From the NCBI GenBank assembly GCA_019279435.1, contig JAAALK010000081.1, positions 59,883,318 to 59,947,317 on the forward strand: a DNA stretch of 64,000 nucleotides. The letters run 5' to 3'. A model generated the notes under the pieces. It was not told the origin of the DNA. It did no database searches and saw only the letters and a program-made list of their open reading frames with translations. The stretch is from Zizania palustris (Eukaryota; Streptophyta; Magnoliopsida; Poales; Poaceae). A program made the position numbers and the translations under genes. Shown in pieces: positions 44,341 through 55,346 of this stretch; the first letter of the stretch is position 1; the number at the start of each line of letters is the position of its first letter.

Positions 44341-44421
44341 GACATGGAGGAGAAGGCAGCAAGAGCTTATGACCTGGCAGCTATCAAATATTGGGGCCCT
44401 TCCACACACATCAACTTCCTG
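44341..44421 (+). pseudogene. Captured exon of an AP2/AINTEGUMENTA-like transcription factor
   Basis: In the frame starting GAC 44341 the translation runs DMEEKAARAYDLAAIKYWG and then PSTHINFL, 27 codons, followed by a donor GTAATT at 44422. This matches the second half of the first AP2 domain in AINTEGUMENTA/PLETHORA-type proteins. The donor and following intron-like DNA appear kept, so a genomic fragment was taken up. The upstream half of the domain and the later exons (linker, second AP2 domain) are absent. It lies between the two subterminal-type repeat clusters. Confidence 0.8.
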
Positions 44422-44839
44422 GTAATTAACTGATTAGTTAGTTCTGTGATTAGTGCTAGCTTGTTGCTAATTAAGGTTTCGTTTTACATGTGTTGTGTAT
44501 AAACAATCTATCTTGATTAGATAGTTTATTGAGGTATATAGTTAAACCTATATATGGTTTCATGTGCATTTGTAAAAGTTCATTCATGCACAAATATTCA
44601 TCTAAGTAATCAATAACATACATACAGCCTCCAGCCCAAATTAAAATGCAGGCTGTTTTAGGCTCTCTCTCTCTAAGTTCCAATATAATGCAACACTTTA
44701 AGTAGATAGTTTATGCAATGAAAAATATTGAATATATTATATCACATGATTAGTAAAAATTGCAGACAAAATAACTCATTATATACTTTGAGTAGATAGT
44801 TTATGTCGAATATCACATTTTTATACTTTTACCCGAAAA
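44422..44839 (+). other. AT-rich intron-like sequence after the AP2 exon
   Basis: AT-rich with no further AP2 exon. It is plausibly part of the captured intron. A short CT run is at about 44663-44676. Confidence 0.4.
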
Positions 44840-45115
44840 TGGCGGCGATGAGAAGAGGGCGGCGACATGGGCTCTTGGGACGGCAGCGATGGGCTCTAGG
44901 ACGGCGACGTGCTGGGTGGTGGCGACGGGCTTTGAGATGGTGGCCACGTGCTCAGGGGGCAGCGACTGACTTCGGGGATGGCGACGACGGGCGTAGGGCG
45001 GAGGCTACGAGCGGATGGCGGCGGTGACGGGCTCCGGGTGCGGCGGTGACGTGCTCTGGAGCGGCAGCGTCATGCTCTGGAGCGGTGGTGACAGGCGGAG
45101 TTCGATGGCGTGGGA
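44840..45115 (+). repeat. GC-rich degenerate minisatellite
   Basis: Repeats of about 20-27 bp around a GGCGGCGACGTGCTCTGG-type unit, drifting in sequence. Placed next to a subterminal-type cluster, it parallels the GC-rich leader beside the subterminal block of CACTA B. Confidence 0.65.
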
Positions 45116-45179
45116 GTTTAATTTCCAAATGAAATTAGGTTTTTAGAGCGGGAGCGAAAAAACTATATATAGGTGGATT

Positions 45180-45420
45180 AGCAGTTGCGGGAAAGATGAC
45201 ATCATCTTGCCCACAACTGCTATTTCTCTTAGGAGTGGTGGGCGGTGACATAACCAGCCCGCCACTGCTAATCCGCCCCCCGCTGACATTTGACATAGTA
45301 GTGGCGGGCCACTGATGTCACTCGACCACCACTGCTAAGAGGAATAGCAGTGGTGGGCAGGTGATGTCAGTTTTCCCACCACTGATTAAATATGTGTCCG
45401 CCACTGATTAAACATTGATT
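45180..45420. repeat. Subterminal-type inverted repeats, right
   Basis: A unit at about 45200-45254 recurs inverted at about 45313-45370, and further AGTGGCGGGC and CCACCACTG words fill the block. The units match 43350-43424. A TATATATA run at 45162-45170 lies just to the left. Confidence 0.6.
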
Positions 45421-45719
45421 AGTAACTCTGAGGAGTATTTTTATTTAGTAAAATCATATATTACGAGTAAGTAAATAAAAGGTTTCAATATATATTTTCT
45501 ACTTTATTATTTTTTCTTAAGGAATTTTTTGATTAGATTAGACATATATTAGTTATAATTAAATAATAAAATATATTACCAATATCTTAAACAAAATGAC
45601 ACTGGTGGCCTGCTAGTGCTATACACATTAATGACATAAATGAAAACATATATTACCAATATCTTAAACATGAATGACACTGCCAAATGACATAAATGAT
45701 TTTACAAATACGGCCAATC

Positions 45720-46493
45720 TCTTAAACTAAACGTAAATGATATAGCCTTGCACTAATTTTCCATCGCCATCGGTACGTAGATAAGGAATCACACGGCCAA
45801 ATAACAATTTTGCTTCAACCACATTGATCCATTCTATCTCAAAACGGCACCTCATCAAACTGATTGTATTCTTCTTCATCCTTGACTCCATCAACTCCAA
45901 CAATTCTTTTTTTTTCCTAGAGAAGCGATGTATTTATTCTCGTCTTCAGGATCAAGTATGTAAAATACTTGTGCCACGGATTGAGCTAGTATCCAAGGGT
46001 CATCTTTATAACCCACCTTATTAAGTTCAGGTCAACAATCGTAAACCTGTAATCATCCACCTCCACACCTTCTGGATGTCTGGCCGACTAGCACTTAAAC
46101 ATGGGGATTTCTATAGAGTTCCCATAGTTAAATTCCCATCTTTCTTCGATGTATCCATAGTAAGCATTCTTTTGTCTAGTGCTGTCTTCTGCATCTACTC
46201 TGACACCACTATTTTGGTGCTGACTATTTTGATCCTTAGATTTGGTATATAATGTGAAACCATTGATGTCATATGGTTGCCATGTTTTAACCATGCTCAA
46301 TGGACCGTAAGACAATTTATTTATCATAATCTCTTCGTTGGTTTCTCCAATCAAAAGGTTTAGATCCCTTAGCCATGATGTGAAATGAATTTTGTGCTCT
46401 TTCATAATCCATTCTTCATCGCGCTCTTCATTCTTTTCACGAAGCTCTTGCAGGTGTTGTTCAACATATGGTCTCATAATCACCAACTGATGT
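45720..46493 (-). pseudogene. TNP2-type CACTA transposase of element D, C-terminal part
   Basis: The minus-strand frame 46088-46486 reads VIMRPYVEQHLQELREKNEE, then SYGPLSMVKTWQPYDINGF and YYGYIEERWEFNYG, which fits the region before and including DUF4216 of plant CACTA transposases. Left of it, in other frames, come EGVEVDDYRFTIVDL and DPWILAQSVAQVFYI, the usual tail of DUF4216. It is broken by frameshifts and stops and is cut at 46493 by the LTR of element C. Coding resumes at 63956-64000. Confidence 0.75.
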
Positions 46494-48014
46494 TGTTGAC
46501 ACGAAAATGTGCCCCCACACTTGGGTCAGTTCGACGATCCAAAAACACGCGGATACTTAGGGATAATCCTAAGCGTGACACAGTGCCGACGTTGTGTTCC
46601 GACAAATCCTTAATGGTTGTAAGGGTAACGGAGCCGCCAGGTAATCAAACAAATATTAAGAAATAAAGTCCGATTAGCCAATGTGAGTAAAAAATAATAA
46701 AGAAAACCGACCAACCTAAGGCTGATTTATATCTATAGCGAAGGGAGTCCAAAGCATCCTGAGGGTGCTTCAGCCTATTGATTAGTCAGACTAGAGGTAT
46801 ACTCCCGGTCAGCTCAGTGATGTGAGGTATCACCGAAGGGGTACCCTTCGGCGCTCGGCACGGGATAGATCCAAAGTACCGCGAAGGAGGGAGGCTTCGG
46901 TCTGTTGGCCGGTCGAACCGGAATAGAACTCCCAGCCGGACCGATGCTTGTGAAGAGGTCACCGAAGGTAGCTTCGGCATTCTGGTGCGAAGCGGGCTCC
47001 GGGCGATCAGACCAACGAAGGGTACCCGGTCAGACTGACAGCGAAGCTTCAGTCAGATCGGGGCTTCATCACCAAGGAGTCGACTACGGAGTAGTTTACT
47101 GCGGAGTTTTCTTGCCGAAGAGGGCTTCAGCATGACGATGAAGGGTGCTCTGGCGCGGAGTTGTCGACTACGGAGAGGTTCTCGCCGAAGAGGGCTTTGG
47201 CATGACGGCGGAGAGTGCTCTAGTGACTTTGTAGATGACTAGCAATCATCCCCAAACTTCTTGGTGATGATTTTGAAGACGTTTCCCCTGCAAAACAGTA
47301 AAAGATCAAGTGCAATCCGGCCTAGAGGCCGAACTCCCAAGAGTAACAGAAGAAAACTGATAAAACGATAAAAAATTGTTTCGTGAATTAAACGAGAGAT
47401 TCATGAACGAATCAATAAGGGTTACTATGATTTCGACGTGACGGACGGAGGGCTTTTAGGGCAAACCGACGAAGATGGACTTTACTTAGCTAATCCTAGG
47501 GCAAGGAAGTAGATTGAAAGCTAAAAGAACGATTAAAATCGAGGGATTTGTGTTGATATCAGAGGGGGGGGTCCTCTTGAATCGGCCTCACCCCTATATT
47601 TATAGGGGCTGGTCTCACCTAATTTGAGTAGGATTCGGCTAGGTGGTTAATATTTGGATAAGAGATCTCACCTAATATGAGTAGAATTCAGTCATGTGGT
47701 TAAGATTTGGATAAGAGATCAAAAATATCTGAATTATACTAATCTGAATAGAACTCTGTCGGGCGAAGTGGGACTCCGTGGGCCTTGCCGAAGCCAGCCT
47801 GCCTGGCCGAAGCCTACCGGCCACTGAAGGGCCCACTAGGCCGAAGCCTGCCTGTGAAGCAAGCCTCCGATGGTGCTACCGAAGCAAAACGTAGGATGGG
47901 CCTTCGGCACTTCAGGGCTTCGGCCTGTGCTAGAGATGGCATATTTTTGGCCCAAATTACCAAAATTTATATTTCAAAAATTCCGACCATTAATGCCAAA
48001 TTCGAGTGTCAACA
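46494..48014 (-). repeat. 3' LTR of element C
   Basis: 1521 bp, TGTTGACACGAAAAT to GAGTGTCAACA. Just outside, the minus strand reads AAAAGGCAGGGGGCATG, a fair polypurine tract. Short frames such as 46905-47135 are not supported as genes. Confidence 0.88.
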
Positions 48015-49737
48015 CATGCCCCCTGCCTTTTAGCAAACTTAGTGAGCTAAAAGCACAATGAGCCACGGGCGGTACTCTGTATTTGTTACCTACCAAATAG
48101 TCCATTCCATAACCTAAGACATTTGAATTTGATGAGGACGATTTGTACGAGTCATTAATATGACCAGGGGACATTAAGCACTGGATTTTTCACCAAATCG
48201 ACCTTTAGTAATTTTACTTGTCTTGCCCCCCCTGGGCCCCTCGTGAGGACGTGGTCCTTACTCAGTGAGGGTAAAGTCTAGCTTGCCAGCCAACTTCGGT
48301 CTCCACACATGGCGTGTCCAAGCTACAGCTGTGGACTCGCCGGGTGGGCTACCTTTGCATTCTTCGGCCTCTTTTTCTCTAAGATACTCAGCACGAAGAC
48401 GTTGAAATCACCTCTTTTGGGACTTAGTCATCCCGGGAGGCACCCATAAACCTCACTGCCTGGTTCTGGGTATCACAAATTCGCTCCCAAAACCTTCGGC
48501 CAAACAGGGTGTACATGGAACGGCCTTAGCTACCTGCATGTTGAACTCATGCTCCTGTTGAGGGTTCGACCTCTTTGGCGGTGGTGGCCGAGGGTGTTTG
48601 TCCTTGGCCCTTCTCCTATGCCTCTGGAGAAGCATCCCAAAAGTTACCTCTGGCTTTTTGTGGGATTTAGCCATAGATGGCTTGTCTACATTTACTCCTA
48701 CCTCAGGGTTCTTTAGTATGAGCATGCATGTGCGAGGCTTCCCATTGATGACGACCTTTCCTTTTGATGACTTAGCCTATTCGGGCCGAATCAGTACCTT
48801 CTTCCCGTCAAGATCAATGTTGTTTACGGGAAAGGGATCATGATCTAGCTTCATTCTAGGGCTAGAATCTATCTTTAATCATCCTTCATTTATGGTCGAT
48901 TGAACTCATCGACGAAAAACGTTGCATTCATTAGTAGAATGGGAAAGCGTATCATGCCACTTATAGTATGCATGATTCTTTAAGTCGTCGGTAGATGGAA
49001 TGATGTGACCTTTGGGAAACCTAAGGAGCTTGCTTTTCAACAGAAAATCTAATATTTTATCGCACTTGGTTACATCAAACGAGTACTTAACTTTGATGGG
49101 CCGACTCTTAGCGGGAGACGGTCGTAATTTAGAGCACGTGATTGTTTTAGACCCACTGGGCCAGGTCCATTCGGCCTCGTATATGTCAGCCAAATCTTCT
49201 TCTCCTGATTACTCTTATTCAAAGTGCTCCACGATGTGTAGCTCGGCCTTAGGCTCACTAAAAACTTGAACAGACCTTTTGCCCCTGGCTCGGCCTTCAT
49301 GGTCCATAGCCTGCTGTAAAACCTGACTAACCTCGAGAAAGTTTCAGTCGTCTAACTTTTCCTTAATTTTAGAATGCACACTGGTGAAAGATAAGTCGGC
49401 CAGATCCCTCCCGGAGATGTTTAAACTAAAACATTGGTTCTTAGTGTCTCGGAAGCGCCTAATATAGTTAGAGGCGCTCTCATTGGTCTTTTGTTTAACT
49501 AAAGTGAAATGTGAGAGCCTAAATTTGGTTTCCCCAGTGTAAAAATAACCATGGAATCTCTGTTCCAACTGGGCCCAAGTCTGAATGGAGTTTGGCGGTA
49601 GCGCCGAAAACCTAGTGAAAGTAGTTCCAGACAGCGATAAGGAAAATAATCTGTGCTTGAGTGCATCCGACCCGCTTGCTTCACCACACTATGCTAGAAA
49701 TTGGCCTATATGCTCTAGGGTGGTCTTGCTACTATCG
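48015..49737 (-). pseudogene. Gag of element C, C-terminal half, broken
   Basis: The minus-strand frame right at 49737 continues the gag cut by J: a TTLEHIGQFLA capsid motif, a LSGTTFTRFSALPPNSIQTW-type segment, FHGYFYTGETKFRLSHF, then a HYKWHDTLSHSTNECNVFRR-like nucleic-acid-binding end near 48910-48970. Lys/Pro-rich tails follow (48453-48725). Stops and frame shifts are frequent. About 48015-48240 has no clear coding. No protease or RT follows, so the element ends at gag. Confidence 0.75.
49733..49737. repeat. Target site duplication TATCG of J (partner 61302-61306)
   Basis: TATCG stands directly outside both LTRs. Removing J and one copy restores a continuous gag frame of C. Confidence 0.95.
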
Positions 49738-50233
49738 TGTTGGCGTAAAAGATTACGCTAACAGGTTTCTGTGGAAAAGAAACTAACAAACGAAGTGTTT
49801 GCGAAGCAAACTGTTCTAAGCCTCCGAAAGGATAATAGCTTAGAATAGTTCGAAAGTGTGTATTGAAATCACTTGTAATCGGTCCCTATTACAGGGTAAA
49901 ACGGGGGGTATTTATAGGCCCAAACATTAAGGAAAAGACCTTTTTACCCCTCTATTACAACCGACATTAAGGAAACTATTCGGTTTCCTTAATAAGGCTA
50001 AAATGGTAAAAGACTAATCTAATAGGATAGAAGATAAGTCTTCCATCTTAGCTGGCAGAAAAGATCCTGAAGGGCCTTGGTTCGAAGACATACTTCGAAC
50101 CAGTGTCTGACTTCAGGCTTCGAACCAGGTTCTGGGCATCTTCGAAGATGATCTTCGGACAATCTTCGAACTGGTTGACTGTCTTCATGCTGCTTTGGCG
50201 ATAACCCCGAAGATGAGATATTTTCCCCAAACA
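49738..50233 (-). repeat. 3' LTR of J
   Basis: 496 bp, TGTTGGCGTAAAAG to TTTTCCCCAAACA. A TATA-like TATTTATA lies at 49909-49916 (minus-strand TATAAATA). Six TTCGAA palindromes, five of them in 50081-50170. The adjacent 50234-50246 reads GAGGGGCTAC on the minus strand, the likely polypurine tract. Confidence 0.95.
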
Positions 50234-50563
50234 GTAGCCCCTCGAATACGCTTCTCCGTTTGACCTGTAACGTTTTAGGAGAGCAGTATACGCAAGAAAA
50301 GTATTCATGCGTAGGGGTTAACAGATTTATATCATCTCCGAACTATGTGGAGATAAACGCTTCGGATTGGCATTCGAAAGAGTTACATTCGAAGTAACTT
50401 AGAAGTGTCTTTAGAAAGACTGAAGACTTTTTAGACTTAGAAAAAATAGCCGTTAACTTGTTTCTTCTAACAGAAGTTAAACGATCCGTTATTTTCGGAG
50501 GAAAATAACGGGCAAGAATGCGAAAGGGCAGAACTCAAACGGTAACAAACGGAAAATTTAGGC

Positions 50564-50571
50564 TATAAATA
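50564..50571 (+). promoter_or_regulatory. TATA-like box of the antisense gene in J
   Basis: TATAAATA at 50564, 133 bases before the ATG at 50704 and outside the LTR, facing the antisense gene. The run from 50234 to 50563 has no coding sequence and may be its promoter. Confidence 0.55.
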
Positions 50572-50703
50572 AAGAGCCCAAAACTTACCCGATTACCTTT
50601 TCACCGTTCCTCTCAGTCAAAGCTTTGTGAGCCCCTCGAATTCTTGAGCCCTAACCTTTGAGTTCCTGAGCCCCTTGAGTTCTTGAGCAACCGAGCGATC
50701 ATA

Positions 50704-53700
50704 ATGGTGAAGACCAAAGGATCTGCGCCTCCTTCGGCTTTGGCTCGGCAGCAGGCAGCCGCAGCAGCAGCGGCGGCGACATTGGCGGCGACACCCTCGA
50801 TGCAGGCGGGATCATCCATGGCGGCAGGGGAGAGAAATCCCCAAATCCCCGATGACCAAGGTCTGTGTCCACCTTCGACTAAATACTTGGATCAGTCTTT
50901 TGAGTTGGGGCCCTCCACCTGCAAGAGAGAATCTTTGGCAATCACAGCAGGGGGAAAAATTAGCAATGGGGTTATGGTTCGGAGGCCGGGCAAAGAATCA
51001 ATCCCATCACCAAGACCCGGAGAGGTTGTAGTGTTCGAAGCTTTTTTCGAAGCAGGCTTAGGCCTCCCTGCTGTGGATTTCTTGGCCGAAGTTCTTGACC
51101 TGTTTCATGTAACCCTCCCCCAGCTGTCTCCGAACGCTGTAGCTAGATTAGCTATCTTCGAGTGGGCACTGAGAGCCGAAGGTTGTGAGGGGAGGGCTGA
51201 AATCTTCGCTGCACTGCATAGAGCGACTTGTCAGCCGAAGACCTCTGTAGGCTCCGGAGGTGAGAAAGTAGTGGTTGCCTTCGGAAGCATCAATTTTAGG
51301 CTTCGAGATGAATATGCTCTGCGATTCCCTGCTAAGGCCATCAATGCTAGATGGTACACTGATTGGGTATTGAGGTGGTTTTATGCCGAAGTCGGAGCTA
51401 GCAGTCCTCTGGCTGGGCCCCTCAAAGAAATCCGATTCCGGAAAGAAGCCCTAGTGCAACCTGACGAAGGCCAGCTCGAAGCCCGCCTGAACCTGCTTGA
51501 AAAAGTAAGCCGAAGGCTCAGTATGCGAGACTTGGCTGAAGAATTCATCGGTCTTCAAATTCCTCCACTGATGGCCAACTGGCCTATCATCTTCGAAGAT
51601 GACTCCGAAGGCGGCCTTCGCAAAATCAATTATACTTCGAGCCCTGCAGGTAACTTCGAAACCAACATGCATTGTACATATTTACTTCGAAGAAATACTA
51701 ACTCGAATTATTTTTTAGCTTCTTCAGACCCTATTACATCAGAACAAATTGTAAGGGCTTCGGAGAAGATTCTTGGTGCCCCAACTCCGTCCGAGAAAGA
51801 ATGGCGAGTTAAATTAGTCGGGAGTTGGGAGAGATTTAACAGAGTATGGGGAATGTTGGAGTTAACTCCGCCCCCTCTGATGGACTGGGTGCCTCAAGAG
51901 AAAGGACCCAAGAAAAGAGTAGCTGAAGCTGGAGCCTCCAGCTCCGCAAGGACTCCGGTGAAGAAGGTGGCTCGGAAGCCGAAGAACCTCGCACCTTCGA
52001 GCTCAAGAGCTTCAATTTCTAGTTCTAAAGAAGACGAAGGTATATTTTTAATGAAATTGATTGAGGAAGATGCAGCTCAACGAAGTATTTACATTGAAGA
52101 TACTGCAGGTATACTGGAGCCCCAAGCCAACATCGAAGAAGTAAGAGCTCCGGATACTCAGGAAGAACAAATCGAAGCCCCTATGGGTGTAGATGAGGCC
52201 GAAGTACCTGCGAACGTACCGGAGTCTGGAGACAATGTTGATCAACCAAGGACTTCGGTAGTTCAAGGAGATGTAACTCAGGACGGAGTTCCTGTGAATG
52301 AGAGTGGGGTCGAAGTCACTATGACTTCGATTCCTGAAGAAGCAACGAGGACTCCCCAGGACGATGCTCCTGTAGTCCAAGATTTAACGGCTGATTCGGA
52401 TGAGGACTACACTTTTGATCCTCCGGTCAGTCCAGTGCTCGACCTTCCAGAGAATGTCGAAGGTAAATTTTGCATAATTTTTATCAATTTCTGCAAAATT
52501 ATACAATGTATAATATTTCTGTTTTGGCAGAGCCTCCTGTTGTCGAAGTATCCCTCGAAGATACAATTCAAAGACCTTCGACAACTTCGGAGCCGCAACC
52601 GGAGATTACTCTACCGGGGCCTGGAAGAGGAAAAAGACACATAGAGCCTCTCCCTGCCCAAGGATCGACTTCATCTGAGTCAACAGATGAAAGTGAATCG
52701 ACTGAGGGGGGGCCATCTTCAGAAGTTCCAAGGGCCTCGGAAGAACTCTCCGGACCTTCGCTAAGCAGAGCTGATCAGAAGGCTTCAGAAATGCTTCCTC
52801 TCATAACTCCTTTTTTGGAGGAGAAAACCGGACTTGGGACTTTGGTTAAACCTTTGGGCCAAGCCAGTCGCCAAGTCGGGGAAACAGAACTGGTAGCCCT
52901 TTTAAGCAGAGCGAAGGGTTCGGAGCTTAACCTTGCTGTAGAAAGAGCAGCTTATCAGGTATAAAGCATCTTCGAACCAAATAGCAAATTATATATGAAT
53001 AATTTCTTATTTCAGTTTTTCTTTTTTCTTAGCAAGAAGTCTTAGCCCGCGCTGCGGCTGTATCGAGTGAAAATGAAATTGCTCAACTTCGGGGAGAGAA
53101 CGAAGCTCTTCAAAGAAATTTTAACTTCTCCGAAGGTCGAGTAGCTCAGATGGACAATGTAATATTAGCAGAGCGAAGGGCTAGGCAAAGCTTGGAGGCT
53201 GCGAAGAAAGAGCTCGAAGCAGAAAGAATTGTGCTTCGAGCTGAGGTTGAAAGACTGCGGACGGAGGATGCTGCTAAGGGGTCTGAGCTTGTAAGACTTC
53301 AAGAAGAGGCTGGCCAACTCCGGACTCAAAAGAATGCTTTGACTACGGAGAATGCTAGAATCTCCGGAGTTTTAGCAGAAACTACTTCGGCCAAGGATGC
53401 GCTTATTGAAGAAAGGCTTAAGTCTGAGAAGGTGGCTTCGGAGGTCATCGAGCAAATGCTAGGTGTCTTGGAGTACTTCGGTACTACTGGATCACTACCT
53501 TCGGATGACAATGTGACTCTGCTGCGCCGGTTAAAGAGGATCCAAGGAGCAGCGAAGCAAATGAAGACGGCAGGCATGCGTTATGGAGAACTCTCCGGAC
53601 AAGTGTCTGCCCTTGGATTACTTCGTTACTATGAGGATTTAGGCCGAGTAATTACTCCGAGCGCAGAGGGCTCCATCATCTTCGACGACGCAAGACTTCT

Positions 53701-54206
53701 GACTCCTTCCGAAGGCGTGGCTGCCGCCTGGCGAGCCTTTCAAACTTCATGGAGAGCCGAAGGTCGATCTGCGATCAAGGCTTGGATTGATGAAGGCCAA
53801 CGCAGGAAGCAAGTTCGAAGCCAAGCTTCGAGCAGTCAACCTCCTTCGAACCCGCAGGTTTAGGAATATTTTAGGATTTCTAATCATGTAAAGCTTTATG
53901 CTTGTAAGCATTTATCAATGAAAGTCTTGTTTATCATATTTTTAGGCTTTGCCTCTTATGGAAGATATCGAAGTGTTAGAGCTTAACAGCGAACTTCGCT
54001 CACTATGGAACACCTTCGAACTTCTAAAGAGTTATAAACGTCCTCGATTCCTTATCCCTCGAGATGACTCCGGCGTTATTGCGCCCGAAGTAATCAAAGA
54101 CATATTGTCTTATATTAAAGAGGAAGATAAAGAGATCGACGTAAACACCTCGTCTTCTGAAGACACTAACTGGTCCGAAGACGAAGGTGAAGCCCAAAAT
54201 AAATGA
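50704..54206 (+). CDS. Antisense gene of Tat element J, Transposase_28-like domain plus coiled coil
   Basis: Predicted exons 50704-52462, 52531-52958, 53033-53857 and 53946-54206. All introns are GT-AG, the phases agree and the product is about 1090 residues. The first ATG is 50704; the open frame extends upstream only through non-ATG codons. Exon 1 has an Ala run, then a conserved block (VVVFEAFFEAGLGLPAVDFL, LHVTLPQLSPN-like, ARLAIFEWALRAEGC) typical of the plant 'putative gypsy type transposon' domain (Pfam Transposase_28, PF04195), followed by an acidic low-complexity region. Exon 3 is a long Glu/Arg/Leu coiled coil (EAAKKELEAERIVLRAEVER). The last exon ends at TGA 54204-54206, where H has an Arg codon and runs 73 codons further. 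The function is unknown. It is convergent with gag-pol. Confidence 0.8.
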
Positions 54207-54790
54207 TCTGAAGATCTTAGAAGCTGGGAAAGAAGCCCCGAGCGGCTTCGAACTTGGGCCGAGCTTCAACAAGAGCAAAAAGATTTTAGAGCTTCGAAGG
54301 GGAGGAAGAGAGTTAAGCGCAAAGTTCTTAGAACTTCTGATGTTGGAACTAGTCGTTCCACCCCTAGCTCTCGGGACCGAAGAGGTCTCCGATTCCTTCT
54401 TGGTATAGATACCAATTTTTCATAATGTAATTTGTAAATACATTTATTTCGATAATGAATGCCGATTTAAAATTGTCTCCATATTACTAGCCCCTCTTTG
54501 GGTATAAGCAACTTCGAACTGTATTCAAAGATGGTTATGCGCAAAGCAAAGACTTCGGAGTACAATTTTTTGGGGGTTCGGAGCCCCTCTGTCATTTAAA
54601 GATCTTTTGAAAACTTATGAAATTTCTTCGACTTTTTGTAGTCAGAAGAATGGTAACTTGGTACCTTTGTTTAACGAAAGAAATCAATTGAGATAACTTT
54701 CAGGACACTTTAGTGTCTTAGGAAATTTGTCGCTTTGGACTTATATGAACAAACATTCGAAGCTCATGGCTCAAATGTTGTTTTGCTTTA
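54207..54790. other. Remnant coding tail and convergent 3' region of J
   Basis: 54207-54421 is homologous to the last exon tail of H but lies after an early TGA and has one extra C near 54238. 54422-54790 is non-coding and homologous to 27541-27904. Confidence 0.6.
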
Positions 54791-55091
54791 GCCACCTTCG
54801 GCTGTTTTTTGCAGAAGTCTACCAGCCGGAGCTTGGACTTCGCAGAATTTGGCCACCTTGGGCTCTTTTTTGCAGAAGTCTACCAGCCGAAGCTTGGACT
54901 TCGCAGAATTTGGCCACCTTGGGCTCTTTTTTGCAGAAGTCTACCAGCCGGAGCTTGGACTTCGCAGAATTTGGCCACCTTGGGCTCTTTTTACGGATGT
55001 CTGACAAGCTGCAGCTTGGACTCCGCAGATTTTGGCCACCTTCGGCTCTTTTTACGGAAGTCTACCAGCCGAAGCTTGGACTCCGTAGAAT
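54791..55091 (-). repeat. Five ~61-bp tandem repeats downstream of pol (J)
   Basis: Five units (gccacctt, gggctctttt, agtctaccagc, gcttggact in each), in inverse orientation to the block at 27240-27540. The first three units are nearly identical. Long frames through it are repeat translations. Confidence 0.92.
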
Positions 55092-55346
55092 GTGGTATTG
55101 GCTCTTTTACGGATGCCTACAAGGTATCAGCTTGGGCTCCGGATGGATTTCAGCCACCACACCGGAGGCTTCGACTTTATGGGTACGAAGTCCGGAAATA
55201 CAGCCCAGCTTGATGACACTTCACTCTCGATCGACTTCCGTCCCAGCGCGTCCGCTCGGGAAACTAGGAGTGTCAAGGGGAAGGCAAACAACAGGGTGTA
55301 TACTTTATTAATTTAGAGGTGATTACAAGCGGATTACAAGGAGCCC

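Noticed and set aside
45720..46493. Host protein gene on the minus strand
   Set aside because: The motifs fit the DUF4216 part of a CACTA transposase and the frame is broken.
54727..55311. 194-codon and related frames with repeated FAEFGHL-like units
   Set aside because: These are translations of the ~61-bp tandem repeats; the mirror copies at 27017-27551 behave the same way.
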